Shown here: piece by piece, positions 43,375 through 55,339 of the stretch
Layout of the letters: each line of letters opens with the position of its first letter
Position numbering within the stretch: position 1 is the first letter of the stretch
Assembly (NCBI GenBank): GCA_023362775.1
Contig: JALMGJ010000003.1
Coordinates: forward strand, 183,973,725-184,037,724
Direction of reading: 5' to 3'
Length of the DNA: 64,000 bases
DNA from: Charina bottae
Taxonomy: Eukaryota; Chordata; Lepidosauria; Squamata; Charinaidae
Program-made: the position numbers and the translations under genes
Notes under the pieces: model-generated
The model's input: the letters and a program-made list of their open reading frames with translations, nothing else
Database searches by the model: none
What the model was told of the DNA's origin: nothing

Positions 43375-45399
43375 TCAGTCGTTCAGTCGTGTCCGACTCT
43401 TCGGGACCTCATGGACCATAGCACGCCAGGCCTTCCTGTCCTCCACTGTCTCTCGGAGTTTACCCAAATTCATGTTCATTACATCGGTGATGCTATCTAA
43501 CCATCTCATCCTCTGCCGTCCCCTTCTCCTTTTGCCCTTAGTCTTTCCCAGCACCAGGGTCTTTTCCAGTGAGTCCTCTCTTCTCATAAGGTGGCCAAAG
43601 TATTTGAGCTTCAGCTTCAGCATCTGTCCTTCCAATGAGCAGTCAGGGTTGATTTCCTTTAGGATTGACTGGTTTGACCTCCTTGCAGTCCAAGGGACTC
43701 TCAAGAGTCTTCTCCAGCACCACAGCTCGAAAGCATCAATTCTTCGGCGCTCAGCCTTCCTTATGGTCCAACTCTCACAGCCATACATTACTACTGGAAA
43801 AACCATAGCTTTAACTATACGGACCTTTGTCGGCAAGGTGATGTCTCTGCTTTTTAATATGCTGTCTAGGTTTGCCATAGCTTTCCTCCCAAGGAGCAAG
43901 CGTCTTTTAATTTCATGGCTGCAGTCACCGTCTGCGGTGATCTTGGAGCCCAAGAAAATAAAATCTGTCACTGCTTCCGTTTCTTCCCCTTCTATTTGCC
44001 AGGAAGTGATGGGACCAGATGCCATGATCTGGGTTTTTTTAATGTTGAGTTTCAAGCCAGCTTTTGCACTCTCCTCTTTCACCCACATCAAGAGGCTCTT
44101 TAGTTCCTCTTCACTTTCTGCCATTAGGGTGGTATCGTCTGCATATCTGAGGTTGTTGATATTTTTCCCGGCAATCTTAACTCTGGCTTGTGATTCATCC
44201 AGCCCGGCATTTCTCATGATGTACTCTGCATATAAGTTAAATAAGCAGGGTGATAATATACAGCCTTGTCGTGCTCCTTTCCCAATTTTGAGCCAGTCAG
44301 TTGTTCCATGTCCGGTTCTAACTGTTGCTTCTTGACCCACATACAGGTTTCTCAGGAGACAGGTAAGGTGGTCTGGTACTCCCATCTCTTTAAGACTTTG
44401 CCACAGTTTGTTGTGATCCACACAATCAAAGGCTTTAGCGTAGTCAATGAAGCAGAAGTAGATGTTTTTCTGGAACTCTCTTGCTTTTTCCATGATCCAG
44501 CGAATGTTGGCAATCTGATCTCTAGTTCCTCTGCCTCTTCGAAACCCAGCTTGCACTTCTGGTAGTTCTCGGTTCACATGCTGCTGAAGCCTAGCTTGTA
44601 GGATTTTGAGCACAACCTTGCTGGCATGTGAAATGAGCGCAATTGTACGGTAGTTTGAACATTCTTTGGCATTGCCTTTCTTTGGAATTGGAAGGTAAAC
44701 TGACCTTTTCCAATCCTGTGGCCACTGTTGAGTTTTCCAAATTTGTTGGCATATTGAGTGCAGCACTTTAACAGCATCATCTTTTAGGATTTTAAATAGC
44801 TCAGCTGGGATACTGTCTTCTCTGCTAGCTTTGTTGTTAGTAATACTTCCTAAGGCCCACTTGACTTCACTCTCTAGGATGTCCGGCTCAAGGTCAGTGA
44901 CCACACCATCGTATTTATCAGGGATATTAAGATCTTTCTTGTATAGTTCTTCTGTGTATTCTTGCCATCTCTTCTTAATCTCTTCTGCTTCTGTTAGGTC
45001 CCTGCCTTTTTTGTCCTTTATCATGCCCATCTTTGCACAAAACGTTCCCTTGATATCTCCGATTTTCTTGAAGAGATCTCTAGTCTTCCCCATTCTATTG
45101 TTTTCCTCGATTTCTTTGCATTGTTCATTTAAGAAGGCCTTCTTATCTCTCCTTGCTATTCTCTGGAATTCTGCATTCAGTTGTTTATATCTTTCCCTTT
45201 CTCCCTTGCCTTTTGCTTCCCTTCTTTCCTCAGCTATTTGTAAAGCCTGATCAGTCAGCCACTTTACTTTCTTGCATTTCTTTTTCTTTGGGATGGTTTT
45301 AGTTGCTGCCTCCTGTACAATGTTACGAACCTCCATCCATAGTTCTTCAGGCACTCTGTCTACCAGATCTAATCCTTTAAATCTATTCCTCACCTCCAC
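43375..45399 (-). pseudogene. Bov-B reverse transcriptase half
   Basis: This 674-codon frame encodes the reverse transcriptase of Bov-B, which copies the RNA at the nicked target. NYRTIALISHASKV, motif A FCFIDYAKAFDCVDH (about residues 316-329, D319 and D325), GARQGCILSPCLFNLY and YADDTTLMAES (about 419-429) are intact. The C-terminus has MVFPVVMYGCESWT, the FELWCWRRLLRVPW block and SRTRLND before TGA. The listed start is GTG, and the frame really opens upstream, overlapping the end of the endonuclease frame. The two halves were one ORF joined across a frameshift near 45425-45460. As it stands the RT lacks its own start and cannot be made as a fusion. Confidence 0.93.
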
Positions 45400-45422
45400 T
45401 GTATATTCATAAGGGATATGAT

Positions 45423-46451
45423 TTAGGTCATACCTGTTTTCTCTATGTTCTTCAATTTAAGCCTAAATTTTGCGATAAGAAGCTCATGATCTGAGCCACA
45501 GTCAGCTCCAGGTCTTGTTTTTGCTGATTGTATAGAGCTTCTCCATCTTTGGCTGCAAAGTATATAATCAATCTGATTTCGGTATTGACCATCTGGTGAT
45601 GTCCATGTGTAGAGTCGTCTCTTGTGTTGTTGGAAAAGAGTGTTTGCTATGACCAGCGTGTTCTCTTGACAAAACTCTATTAGCCTTTGCCCTGCTTCAT
45701 TTTGTACTCCGAGGCCGAACTTGCCTGTTATTCCGGTTATTTTTTGACTTCCTACTTTAGCATTCCAGTCCCCTATGATGAAAAGGACATCTTTTTTTGG
45801 TGTTAGTTCTAGAAGGTGTTGTAGGTCTTCATAGAACCGGTCAACTTCAGCTTCTTTGGCATCAGTGGTTGGGGCATAGACTTGGATCACTGTGATGTTG
45901 AATGGTTTGCCTTGGATTCGAACTGAAAGCATTCTGTCGTTTTTGAGGTTGTACCCCAGTACTGCCTTTCCCACTCTTTTATTGACTATGAGAGCTACTC
46001 CATTTCTTCTAAGGGATTTTTGCCCACAGTAGTATATATAATGGTCTCCTGAATTAAATTTGCCCATTCCTGTCCATTTTAGTTCACTGATTCCCAAGAT
46101 GTCGATGTTCAATCTTGTCATCTCATGTTTGACCACATCCAGCTTACCTTGATTCATAGTTCTTACATTCCAGGTTCCTATGCAATATTGTTCTTTACAG
46201 CATCGGACTTTCCTTCCACTTCCAGACACATCCACAACTGAGCGTCCTTTCGGCTTTGGCCCAGCCGTTTCACACTTTCTGGAGCTACTTGGAATTGCCC
46301 TCCACTCTTCCCCGGTAGCATTTTGGACATCTTCCGACCTGAGGGGCTCATCTTCCGGCGTCATATGTTTTAGCCTTTTGAGACTGTCCATGGGTTTTCT
46401 TGGCAAGAATACTGGAGTGGTTTGCCATTCCGTCCTCCAGTTTTGGACCAC
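45423..46451 (-). pseudogene. Bov-B AP endonuclease half
   Basis: This frame encodes the apurinic-type endonuclease that nicks target DNA. GTWNVRTMNQGKLD, LGISELKWTG (catalytic Glu), VYAPTTDAKE, FIIGDWNAKVG (Asp and Asn), NQIDYILC and CGSDHELLIAKF (final Asp-His) are all present. The first ATG in frame is at 46389-46391 (MDSLKRLKH). A longer upstream ATG pair near 46469-46474 lies in another frame, which suggests a second indel near the N-terminus. It ends at KTGMT then TAA, just after the RT frame opens, so the stop is caused by the frameshift. Confidence 0.93.
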
Positions 46452-46551
46452 GTTTTGTCAGAACTCTCCATCATGACCTGTTCTTCTTGACCTGACTTCA
46501 TTGAGTTACGCAAGTCTCTTCACCACGACAAGGCAGTGATCCATGAATGGG

Positions 46552-46563
46552 ATTTCTGTAGGT
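46552..46563. repeat. Right 12-bp target duplication of Bov-B
   Basis: ATTTCTGTAGGT as at 43351-43362. Confidence 0.88.
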
Positions 46564-46720
46564 ACCAGGATTTTAAAATGATCTAAATACAAATATATGT
46601 GTCTAAATGAAGTTTCAAACTTTTGATACGCTTGTTTGTATTTAGAACTGTGAGCATTAAAATAAAAATATTTAAGGAGCATAACATGACACAGAGCCAA
46701 TGTGAATACTGAAAAACTTT
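46564..46720 (-). pseudogene. Upstream continuation of the degenerate LINE
   Basis: The minus-strand reading KYKQAYQKFETSFRHIYLYL leads into the Bov-B insertion site and resumes on the other side as WLDPCFTPKGPKLIEN near 43300. This supports a single older element split by Bov-B. Confidence 0.5.
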
Positions 46721-49700
46721 TCAGTTAATTGTTCTAAAATGTCAAATGAACTTTGAGTTCTATTATAAAAGAACTCTAGAGTAAGAAAGGTGAAAGGTTA
46801 ATGTATTTGAGGCAGGAAACAAATATACTTTTTGGTCATTTTTCCCCCAAGAAGCTGGAAAAAAAAAGAAGCAGGAAAAATGTGTGAAATAGATCAGCAA
46901 GAGAGGATCTGATATTTCTGATTATTTTGAATGCACATTTGTGAACCAATTTCCTGGCTGGGTGAATGTTATATGTATTATGCTATTGTTTATTGATACA
47001 TCAGCCTTCAAAACACATCTTTGTACAAAAGGGAAAAAAATAAAATCTAAATACAGAGTGCTCTGAGAACACAGCATCCCACAAAGAATCAAAGATGTTT
47101 ACTTTTATCAGCCAAACTGTTGGAGATAATTTAGTTACTTCTGGCTCTGTTACTACATCTTCTATTATCAGATCATAGAATATTATACAGTATATCCTGT
47201 GGCTTGGGTGAGGATGGCAATTTTACCTTTATTTTTGCTGATCTTTGAAATACTAATATCATTGTTAAATAATTTTCAAAATTGGTTCTGCCCAAAACAC
47301 AAGGCAACCCAGGATGTACATTAGTTCAAAAGATGGACTGTGTGGATAACTATTCCATGAAACTTTTTTTAAATAACCTTTGAGCTTATGGTATATGGGA
47401 GCTACCTCAGACAGGGCTCATAACTAGGAAAAGTTCTGTCCACTATAAATATTCAGCCTTTACGCCCAAGTAAATCCATTGTAGAAACTCTGTAGTTTGG
47501 TTTCTGTGGAATGGGGATTTGGATTGACGGCACTGGAAGAGACAGGTTTACAAGATGAACAACCCCAAAATCCTCTTATTAAAGAAACTGTTTACAAAAG
47601 ATAAAAATTCCACCCACTTTGAAATCACACTTTCTTCAGAGTTACACTATTTTATCTCCTGTTTCAAGCATGCTACATTCACACACGTGAGTCTTCATTT
47701 TATTCTCATGATAAAGGACATGCGTATTACCAGTGTGTAAGACCTGATACTTACTTGGTTCCAAATAAAAAGTCAGACTATTTTTTAACCAGGTAACATT
47801 TTTGCTATGCCATAACTTTGAAAACTGCAAGCATTTATACACTAAGGGACAATTTGCTAATTATTCTTCACATATGTAACAAATTCTTAATTACTGTATA
47901 TATGAATATATATTTCCCCTTAATACAAATGGAATATTAAATTAATCTCATTCAAGAGCTGTTGATCCTATATCTGCATATATTGTTCCCTCTCACTGAT
48001 CCTAATTTCATTTTGTACACTTCATAACATATGTGAACAACTTCATGAAGACTAGTCATTCTGAAATGCCAGATGCTCAGAAACTTAAATTCCCATATTG
48101 TGCATATTTGTTCGGAAGCAAGTCTGATTATGTTAATGGTACTAATTAAGATTTTGCTATATTATATCTATGCATATATTTGAAGGGGCTCTTTGTTTCA
48201 TTAGAAATCTAAGTGGAGTATCCCTTTGAAGCACCTTGATGAAATAGGGCCGACCATTTTCCCCAATGGTGGTAGGAAAGAGGGCTGCTTTGCTCAGCAA
48301 CAGAAGGTGCTGTTTGTGAGACAGTTCTGCTAACTGGGACCTTTTGCAGAGACAGAATGACCTATCTCCATAAAGCACATCACAATGTCAAGGTGGTAGA
48401 TACCCTCCAGAACATGAAGTGGAGATGGATCACTGAAGATTTTCAGTCTTATAGCTTACTTCAATTTTTTCTCCCTTCTGAGTAAATATTATAAAGAAAA
48501 CATTTTGGTTTTTGTTGTTGTTTACCACAGGTGCATATAGTAGGAAGACAACAATCAATTTTGTCATTCAGAAGTGAAATGTTTTATTCCTATGTTTAAA
48601 ATAACTGGTCCAAAATTCAACTGTTGCTTTAAAATAATTTCAGATTGAAATATTTCATTTTGACCAATGGCTTACATGTCTACAGCCATCTTTCATTGTT
48701 ATCTATGGCTTACATGACAGCCATGTGGGTGAAAATGTGTGTGTTTCTTACTTACCAACTTTCTCCTCTGCCAGTCTTTGTTAAGTACATGGAAATAATT
48801 TTTAATTAAAAACCAATGTGAAATAGAATGACATTAGTTAATCCAGCCAGAGAGTAAACTTTCTTAGCTCATCAAAATCTATCTTGGAAAAATATGTTTT
48901 CCAAAATATTTATTGTGCTGAATTAGGGCCCCTGAAACCCTTCCTTTTATTGTATCGTTATATGGCATGTGGGTACAATAAGGGCATTTTTGAAATGGAA
49001 ATAATTTAATAATTATTTCATTTAAAATTAGTAAATTTTAATAAGATTATTTCAGGACTCATAAATGTCTTAATAAATGGGGTGGAAAGAACTTGAAATG
49101 AAATGTTAAAAAATTATGTGACGAAAAATTACAAGTGACAGATGTGTCTAACTTCTATACCAAAACAAAAACTGAACCAGCCAAAAAAGCTGCACCCCAA
49201 GGTCAGCCATTCTACCCGTCCTCGTTTGGAAGGACATATTAATAGGACCTATTTCTGAATAAACATTGATTGGATTGTTAAAACAACAAAACTTATAAAC
49301 TATTATTTTGTTTAGTTATTATTTTATAAGCCCACTGGTTGATTGTTTTTCATTGTTGTTTTTTCTACTATACTGTACGTTGAGAATGGTTTCTACGACT
49401 TTGGACATTTATTATTTGGATTGTTGGTGGTTTTATTGTTGGTTTTAATTCTTGTATTTGTTATGGAATGGGTGGTCACAGAAATCATATACATACCTGC
49501 CTGGGAATAGAAAGGATGAACAAAAATTTATCAGCAGAGAGGCAAGACTGAACAGCATGATTCTGTATGGTTGAGGTTTAATATGTTGCATAAAAATAGA
49601 TTTGTTTAAATATGCCATTACTCTTTATGGTATTGTAGAAAAGTAGAGAAATTTCCATTTTTTTCCTTTGTTGCTTTCTTATTTTTAGTTTAAGAACTTT

Positions 49701-50042
49701 TCTTTCTCTTTTTTGCTTGTATTATTTAAACTTTTTTCAATATATAGTTTTTCTTGAATGGTTTGGAATGAAATGTGTAAGTTTTGTTTTCAACTGTTAT
49801 CAATTGCATTTTTTTTTAAACAAAAAAAACCCTCAATAACAATTACATTAAAATAATTAAAATAAGTTGTGGAATTTAAATAATTCCAACCAATTCTTTT
49901 TGTTTATGAAAAACCAGTAGTTTGGTTCCTTTAATATCAAACTAGCATTGATAACATGTTCGAAACAAACTTATGAGGTAAACAGACTTAACACTTTTAT
50001 TGAAGGAGTTATATTCATACTGGAATAAAGTTAAGTCTATTA
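46721..50042. other. Unannotated AT-rich stretch
   Basis: No gene, RNA or strong repeat is recognisable over 3.3 kb. Confidence 0.45.
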
Positions 50043-50153
50043 TACCTGGGCTGCCAAACCCCAGATGATCACTATATAGCAGCAAACGTTAGTGCTTTTT
50101 CTCTCTCACCTGTCATCTAGTGATCATCTGGACTTTTGCAGCCTAGGTACTGT
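50043..50153. mobile_element. Foldback repeat, ATGGCAGGAAA family
   Basis: TACCTGGGCTGCCAAACCCC and its facing GGACTTTTGCAGCCTAGGTA form the outer arms. AGATGATCACTA and TAGTGATCATCT are perfect inner complements. Confidence 0.72.
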
Positions 50154-50672
50154 ATAGTTCTAATAAAATGTTGTTTTTTGTTTTTTCGTTTACTGCAAGG
50201 ATGGACTGTTTAAATGTCAAACAAATCTAGGGTTCAGCATGTGTAGCTGTTCTGAAAATTGTTAACTGAACTACTTAAATTCTCAGCAAAAGTTTTCCCC
50301 TCACACCATTTCATTCACAAGCAGGAATAATGTGTAGCAGTCTTCCTCTGCTTCAAGCTTTTCCTGGCTACTTCTGGCTTCTTCGATCGTTCAGAGTTTT
50401 TCAAGGATAATTTGCTGAAGTTCTCAACGTAGTCTGAAGTGATATGACATTGGCATGTCTAGCAATGTGAAGCAGTGCTCACTTCAGCCATTCTCTTGGA
50501 TCATATATTTAAGATTGGAAGTCTGTCTTTCTCAGTTCTGAGATCTACTCCCTTCAGCCATCAACAGTGATCTTCAGAACCTTTACCAAACAACAGCCAA
50601 CTGCCCCCAACTGACTGAGCTTTTGCCTGATTCTTGTCTGAAGATCTGACTAATCAAGTTCTTATTCCTGTC

Positions 50673-51205
50673 AGACATGTTTCCTAATGGTCTCCCTTGA
50701 ATGGCCACTCTAAAGGACTTTCAAGCTACCAATCACAGGTGTTGCCCTTGTGTTACAATATTAATTGTATTTTATTCTTATGCTAGTCCATGTATATAAA
50801 AAAGCAGTGTCTCCCACTTGGCATTTTCAGACTGACAGTTTGATGCCTTCCATCTTAGTGCCTATTAACAGAACAGCCACAACCATCTTACACAGAATGC
50901 AAAGTAGCAGCAGGATGCTTCTGACCTACTTGTGTACATTATAATCCTTTTTAGAGGTGACTCTCAGCATATAAAATTACAGAACAGCTTTTCTTTACTG
51001 AGGGTAGCAAGGATGCCTGCAGCCCTTCAAAATGCCTCACATAGAACACAACATAGTCTTCTCAGTGGGAGACACTGCTTTTTTATATATATGGACTAGC
51101 ATAAGAATAAAATACAATGAATATGGTCAAGGGCAACACATGTCATTGGTAGCTTGAAAGTCCTTTAGACTGGCCATTAAAGGGAGACCATTAGGAAATG
51201 TGTCT
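50673..51205. repeat. Large inverted repeat, about 145-bp arms and 245-bp loop
   Basis: Arms 50673-50818 and 51064-51205 are reverse complements at roughly 90 percent identity by eye. Each carries TTTATTCTTATGCTAGTCCA and a TATATAAAAAAGCAGTG motif pointing into the loop. The layout could be two head-to-head LTR or pLTR copies, or a long-TIR DNA element. I see no coding frame in the loop. Confidence 0.85.
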
Positions 51206-51603
51206 CTTTTGCTAGGGCAGACCTGAGAGGATTTCGTTACAGACTCTGGCAGCTTGAAGGAGAAGAACTCTTTTGCTGTTTGCCGGCTGAAACTATTTGG
51301 GGAGTGGAAACTTGGTGAGGCTGGGTTGGCTTACTGCCCTCAGACAGGGGCAGGGGTAGGTCCTGCCTGCCAGGGCTTTTGTGTGTGGGTTTGCCCCCTC
51401 CCCTCCCCTCCCCCGTGACCCATGTGAGAGAAGAGTGGTTGGGGGATAAGGATAGGTGAGGAGGGGCTAGGTTGAGTGCATGGTGTGGGGGAGAGGGAGC
51501 TGCCCAAGCCATAGGTGCTGAATGCAAGGCAGAAGTGTCAACTCCTTGGGCTGGGTGTACCTTTCCCACACTCTGGATGGAGCATGTTGGGCCTTTTTGG
51601 AGG
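51206..51603. other. Unannotated, moderately GC-rich stretch
   Basis: The 110-codon minus-strand frame at 51237-51569 is proline- and serine-rich without recognisable domains. Confidence 0.4.
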
Positions 51604-52010
51604 TGTTAGAAAGTGGTTATTAAAAAACTAAACTAATGCCATTTTAGAAGGGAAGTTAGTGTTTTCCTATTACACAGAAAATGAGAGTCATGTACATAGC
51701 TTAGAAAGGAATGTAAGAACAAATGTTATGCTCGTAGCCACAGTGATAAGGTATGCCAATTGGTACATGGGAAATGAAGCTATTCCTTATTAGGAAAGTA
51801 AAACTTGACAGTTATAGAACTAGACATGCGCAGACTAGTTGTTTACACCTGAGTATAAAATGGCTTTGCACCCCTTGCAAGTGGCTGGCCACACTCAATG
51901 ACAAATGCTTTTGCCTTGTGTGCTAAATAAAACTTTTGAACTCTGAAGTATGGCATCTGGTGTTTTGACCTGAGCAAGGAATGAACTAGAGGGAAGAAAT
52001 TCTTCTAACA
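51604..52010 (+). mobile_element. Solo LTR
   Basis: The 407-bp unit begins TGTTAGAA and ends TTCTAACA, perfect 8-bp inverted termini of the TG...CA type. It has a TATA-like GTATAAAATGG near 51855 and an AATAAA signal near 51926, in the order of an LTR promoter and R-region end. No internal region or second LTR is adjacent. A clear target duplication is not visible, so the family is unassigned. Confidence 0.7.
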
Positions 52011-52179
52011 TATGGAATGGGAAAGTGCGGTGTTGGGTGGGAATAGTGTCAGGGAGGAAGGAGTGAGTGGAAGCATTGCATTGGTGATGGGCATGAGGAG
52101 ATATGGTGGGAGACAGGGAAAGGGTCCTTCTCAGGAAAGACAACTTCAGGGTTTAATATTTAATATTGTCATGTTTCAG

Positions 52180-53690
52180 CCCTGTGTGTTCAGCCCCAAA
52201 GCCTGGTCTCTGGAGCCTCAGAGGCCCTGAACTCTGGCTGTTGCTACTTTATGCTAGGCCATGACTTGATTGTAGATGAGAAAACCCACCTGGTATGTAT
52301 GCATCACTGAAACTTGGCTGGGCATAGAGGGCAGGGAGTTCCTCTGTCAGAAATGTGCTCTTCTGGATATGTGACACTAGTTGAGACTCTGGGGTAAAGC
52401 TGTGGCTGTTGTCATTCAGGAGCCTTTGGTGCCCCAGGCATAGCCAGATGTGAGACCCTCTTTGTGAAATTGGGCTGTAAGGATCAGATGGGCTTGATCC
52501 TCACCTACCTTCTTCCCCAAAGTGTAGTGGTGGCCCTGCCTGAACTCATTGACCCCATGGTGGGGGAATTATCCAGACTTATGGTTCTGGGGGACTTCAA
52601 CCTACCTTTCCTGGGCCTGGAGTCATAGGTGGTTTGGGAGTTCATGGCCACTATGGCAGCCATGGACCTGATCCAACTTATTAGGGGCCCAACTCACAGT
52701 GGGGATCACATCTTCTGGGTAAGGAGGGGCTAGGAGAGCATCAGTAGGACTTCTCTGCAGACTAGTCTAGGCATCTATAGGACAAAGTCATTCAGCTTCA
52801 TTCTGAGTTGGACTCTGGCTGGGCAGGTCCTATGAAGTGACTGAGGCACATCCTAGCGTGGTTATCTGGGAAGAGTTCAAGCTGGTTGAACCCAAGTAAG
52901 TGTACAGGGTTCTTGCTGGTGGGAGATTGCCAAGTGTCTTGGGCCAATGCCCCTCCTGCTACTCTTATGTTGGGTGCTTTAGGTCTCAGATCTCTCATCA
53001 CTCCTATTTAACATCTACATGAAGCTGCTGGGTGAGATTATTCAGCAGCATGCAGTGAAGTATCATCAGTATATGGATAACACTCTGTTATACATCTTCA
53101 TCCCAGGTAGGGCAGTTGATGTCATTCAGGTGCTTGTCCACTGTGCAGTCCTGGTTGCCCATGTTTTGCCTGTGTTACACTGCTGCTGCATGAGATGTAC
53201 TGGCTTCCAGTTTCTTTCTAGATGCAGTTCAAGGTGCTGATTATCACCTTTCAAATCCTGAATGGCATGGGGTGAAGTTATTAGTGGGACTGCCTCTCCT
53301 TGATGGTATCTGCCCATCCCACTAGGTCAGATAGGGTGGGCATGCCAGAGCCCTTCTCTCAAATGTTGTCACCTGGTGGGACCTAGGAAGCATGCTTTCT
53401 CCAAAACAGGCCCAGCCCTTTGGAACAGCCTCCCCCTAAGATCTGGAAGTCCCCTACATGAAGACCTAGCTCTTCCCTCAAGTATTGGCCTAGGATGGGA
53501 GTGAGCCCAGCAAATGTGGAATTGATATGGTAATGGTTCTGGTGCCATGGTGGGAAGTGTGATATTTTATTTTGTATAGTGTGAAACTGCTGTTTTATTT
53601 CTAGGTTTTTATTGGTTGTTATTGTGAGCTGCCTAGGATTCTCATATATTAGATGGGCAACCATATAAGTTTAATAAATCAACATATAAA
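52180..53690 (+). pseudogene. Degenerate L2-clade LINE copy
   Basis: The order of blocks follows the intact L2 at 38155-41271: ATCACTGAAACTTGGCTGGG for the ITETWL motif, ATGGTTCTGGGGGACTTCAA for LGDFN, CTATTTAACATCTACATGAA for LFNIYMK, and a 3' end with AGCTGCCTAGGATTC. Large internal deletions and many stops remove most of the protein. It is an older, non-functional relative. Confidence 0.85.
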
Positions 53691-54279
53691 TGAAATTATC
53701 TGAGTCTCTGGATATTTCATGTAGTGCAGCTTTCACATAACCTAAATAGGAAATATTGCCCAGAAGCTGCTGCCAAGTAAAGTTTTGAATAAAAGTTAAG
53801 TGCAAATGTATTTGTTACCATCAGAAGACTTCCCTGAAGGCTCAGAAATCTTTATTAGGTATATTCAACATGCCTTAAGGTTTTTGTCTCTAACAAAGCA
53901 ATACCTACCATTCATAACCGAGCTCATGTAGAATTTCTGTGTATATTCCCAAAGGCAACTATTGTGAAGAAGAGAAGACATTTCAAGAGGTTCAGTTACA
54001 AAAACGTTAATCAAATCTAAATATGCCAATCTATGTAGATAGTCTGCAAAGCCCACCAAAACCCAGAAAACTCTTATTCTGAGCAACCAGCTAGGAGAAA
54101 GAATTTTTCCTCTCTGACATTTGAGCTTTCAAAAGAGGAAGGAGGCAGCCCTATTGTCTGAGACTTTTGGCTCCCCAATCTGGCTCCCATCAGGTAAGAA
54201 ACACATCCCAACATGAAGTGGGGTCAGTGAATCAGAAGGAAATTTACCTTTTCATTTCATATTACTTATAGAATGCTTG
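53691..54279. other. Unannotated stretch
   Basis: No gene or repeat recognised. Confidence 0.4.
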
Positions 54280-54600
54280 ACTCCCAAATGATTCTGGGTG
54301 GCTTACAACTAGAAACCAAATGATAAAAAAACATATAAAAGGTACAACAGACCAGAAGAGCAAAGTATTCAAAATAAAACAAGCAAAAGGACAAAAAGTG
54401 ACACCACAATCACCCTATCCCCAAGGCCTGGGAGAACAACCAGGTCTTCGATAGTTTCCTGAATGTAATAAGGGTTGGAGCTATACAAATGTCATTCCAG
54501 ATGGCAGGAACTGCAGCAGAGTAGGTACGCTTCTTGGGTTCCACAATATGACATTATTTAATTGAGGAGTGTGCTCACCCTGCTGGACTGAAACAAATGG
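54280..54600 (-). repeat. L2-like 3' region relic
   Basis: On the minus strand AAGCCACCCAGAATCATTTG matches the CCGCCCAGAGT motif near L2 3' ends. The sequence upstream parallels 32180-32420. The LTR copy at 54621 inserted beside or into it. Confidence 0.55.
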
Positions 54601-54620
54601 GCATAGATAACTGGAGATAG

Positions 54621-54884
54621 TGTAATAGTATGAGGGACTGACCTTGAGAGACAGGAGGGAGAGCCATAGATGGGACAACTGGATTGTAAAAGATGTCTCA
54701 GCCCATAGAACGAGGGAGGATGTGGGAAACCTTTCAGAAGTGACCTTCCCTAGTCCCTTCTAAAAGGAAAGGAGGGGAGAAATACTTTCAGTCTCGCAAG
54801 ATTCTGTTAATGAAACGTTACAATAAAGATAGTGCTAGTACTCCTGGTAGTGCCTCTTGTCTGGACTACCTCACAGGGCTAATA
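54621..54884 (+). mobile_element. LTR-like repeat (copy B)
   Basis: It aligns with 34942-35208 and has the same TGTAAT start, AAGATTCTGTTAATG and AATAAAG features. GATAG occurs immediately before the start and immediately after the end, a possible 5-bp target duplication typical of LTR elements. Confidence 0.6.
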
Positions 54885-55339
54885 GATAGGTGGTCCCTCA
54901 AATAACCAGGCCCCAAACACCAGCCTGAAATCTAACTAAACCAGGTCCCCTGGGGAAAAATAAAGCTAGATGTGAATTAGGATCGTTTTTTAAAATTTAT
55001 AATATGGATTGATATGAACTGTGGCTTTTAAAAAAATCTTTAGATCTATTTTGTACTCTGTATGTGTGTGTCAAGAAATGTATTTGTATCTGGAAGATTT
55101 GCACCGAGTAAAGCCTTCAGGATTCTTGAAGCTTCTTTTCCGTTTCTCCAGTTCTCAATTACCATCTTCATCTTAGTCTACATTAAAAAAACTTAGGTGT
55201 TCTTCTGAAATCCATGGTCTCATTCCGATAGGGAATTTAGACTACCACACATCCTGGCCATTCTGCTATCTATAGAATTCATGAAAGTAAAAACTGAGTA
55301 AAGGAAGTTTCTCTGTAAAGGGCAGAGTGGGTGCACTCC
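54885..55339. other. Unannotated stretch
   Basis: No gene or repeat recognised. Confidence 0.4.

Larger units (their letters stand above)
43363..46551 (-). mobile_element. Near-full-length Bov-B LINE (RTE clade)
   Basis: The 3.19-kb element is flanked by the 12-bp duplication ATTTCTGTAGGT. Its length equals that of complete Bov-B elements. It holds endonuclease and reverse-transcriptase frames in order on the minus strand and ends with GACTGAACAACAACAACC after the stop codon. Bov-B is known for its patchy distribution through horizontal transfer between squamates and ruminants. This copy is disabled by at least one frameshift. Confidence 0.95.

Noticed and set aside
43361..46476. Plus-strand ORFs of 62-324 codons across Bov-B
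   Set aside because: They are antisense to the Bov-B endonuclease and RT frames.
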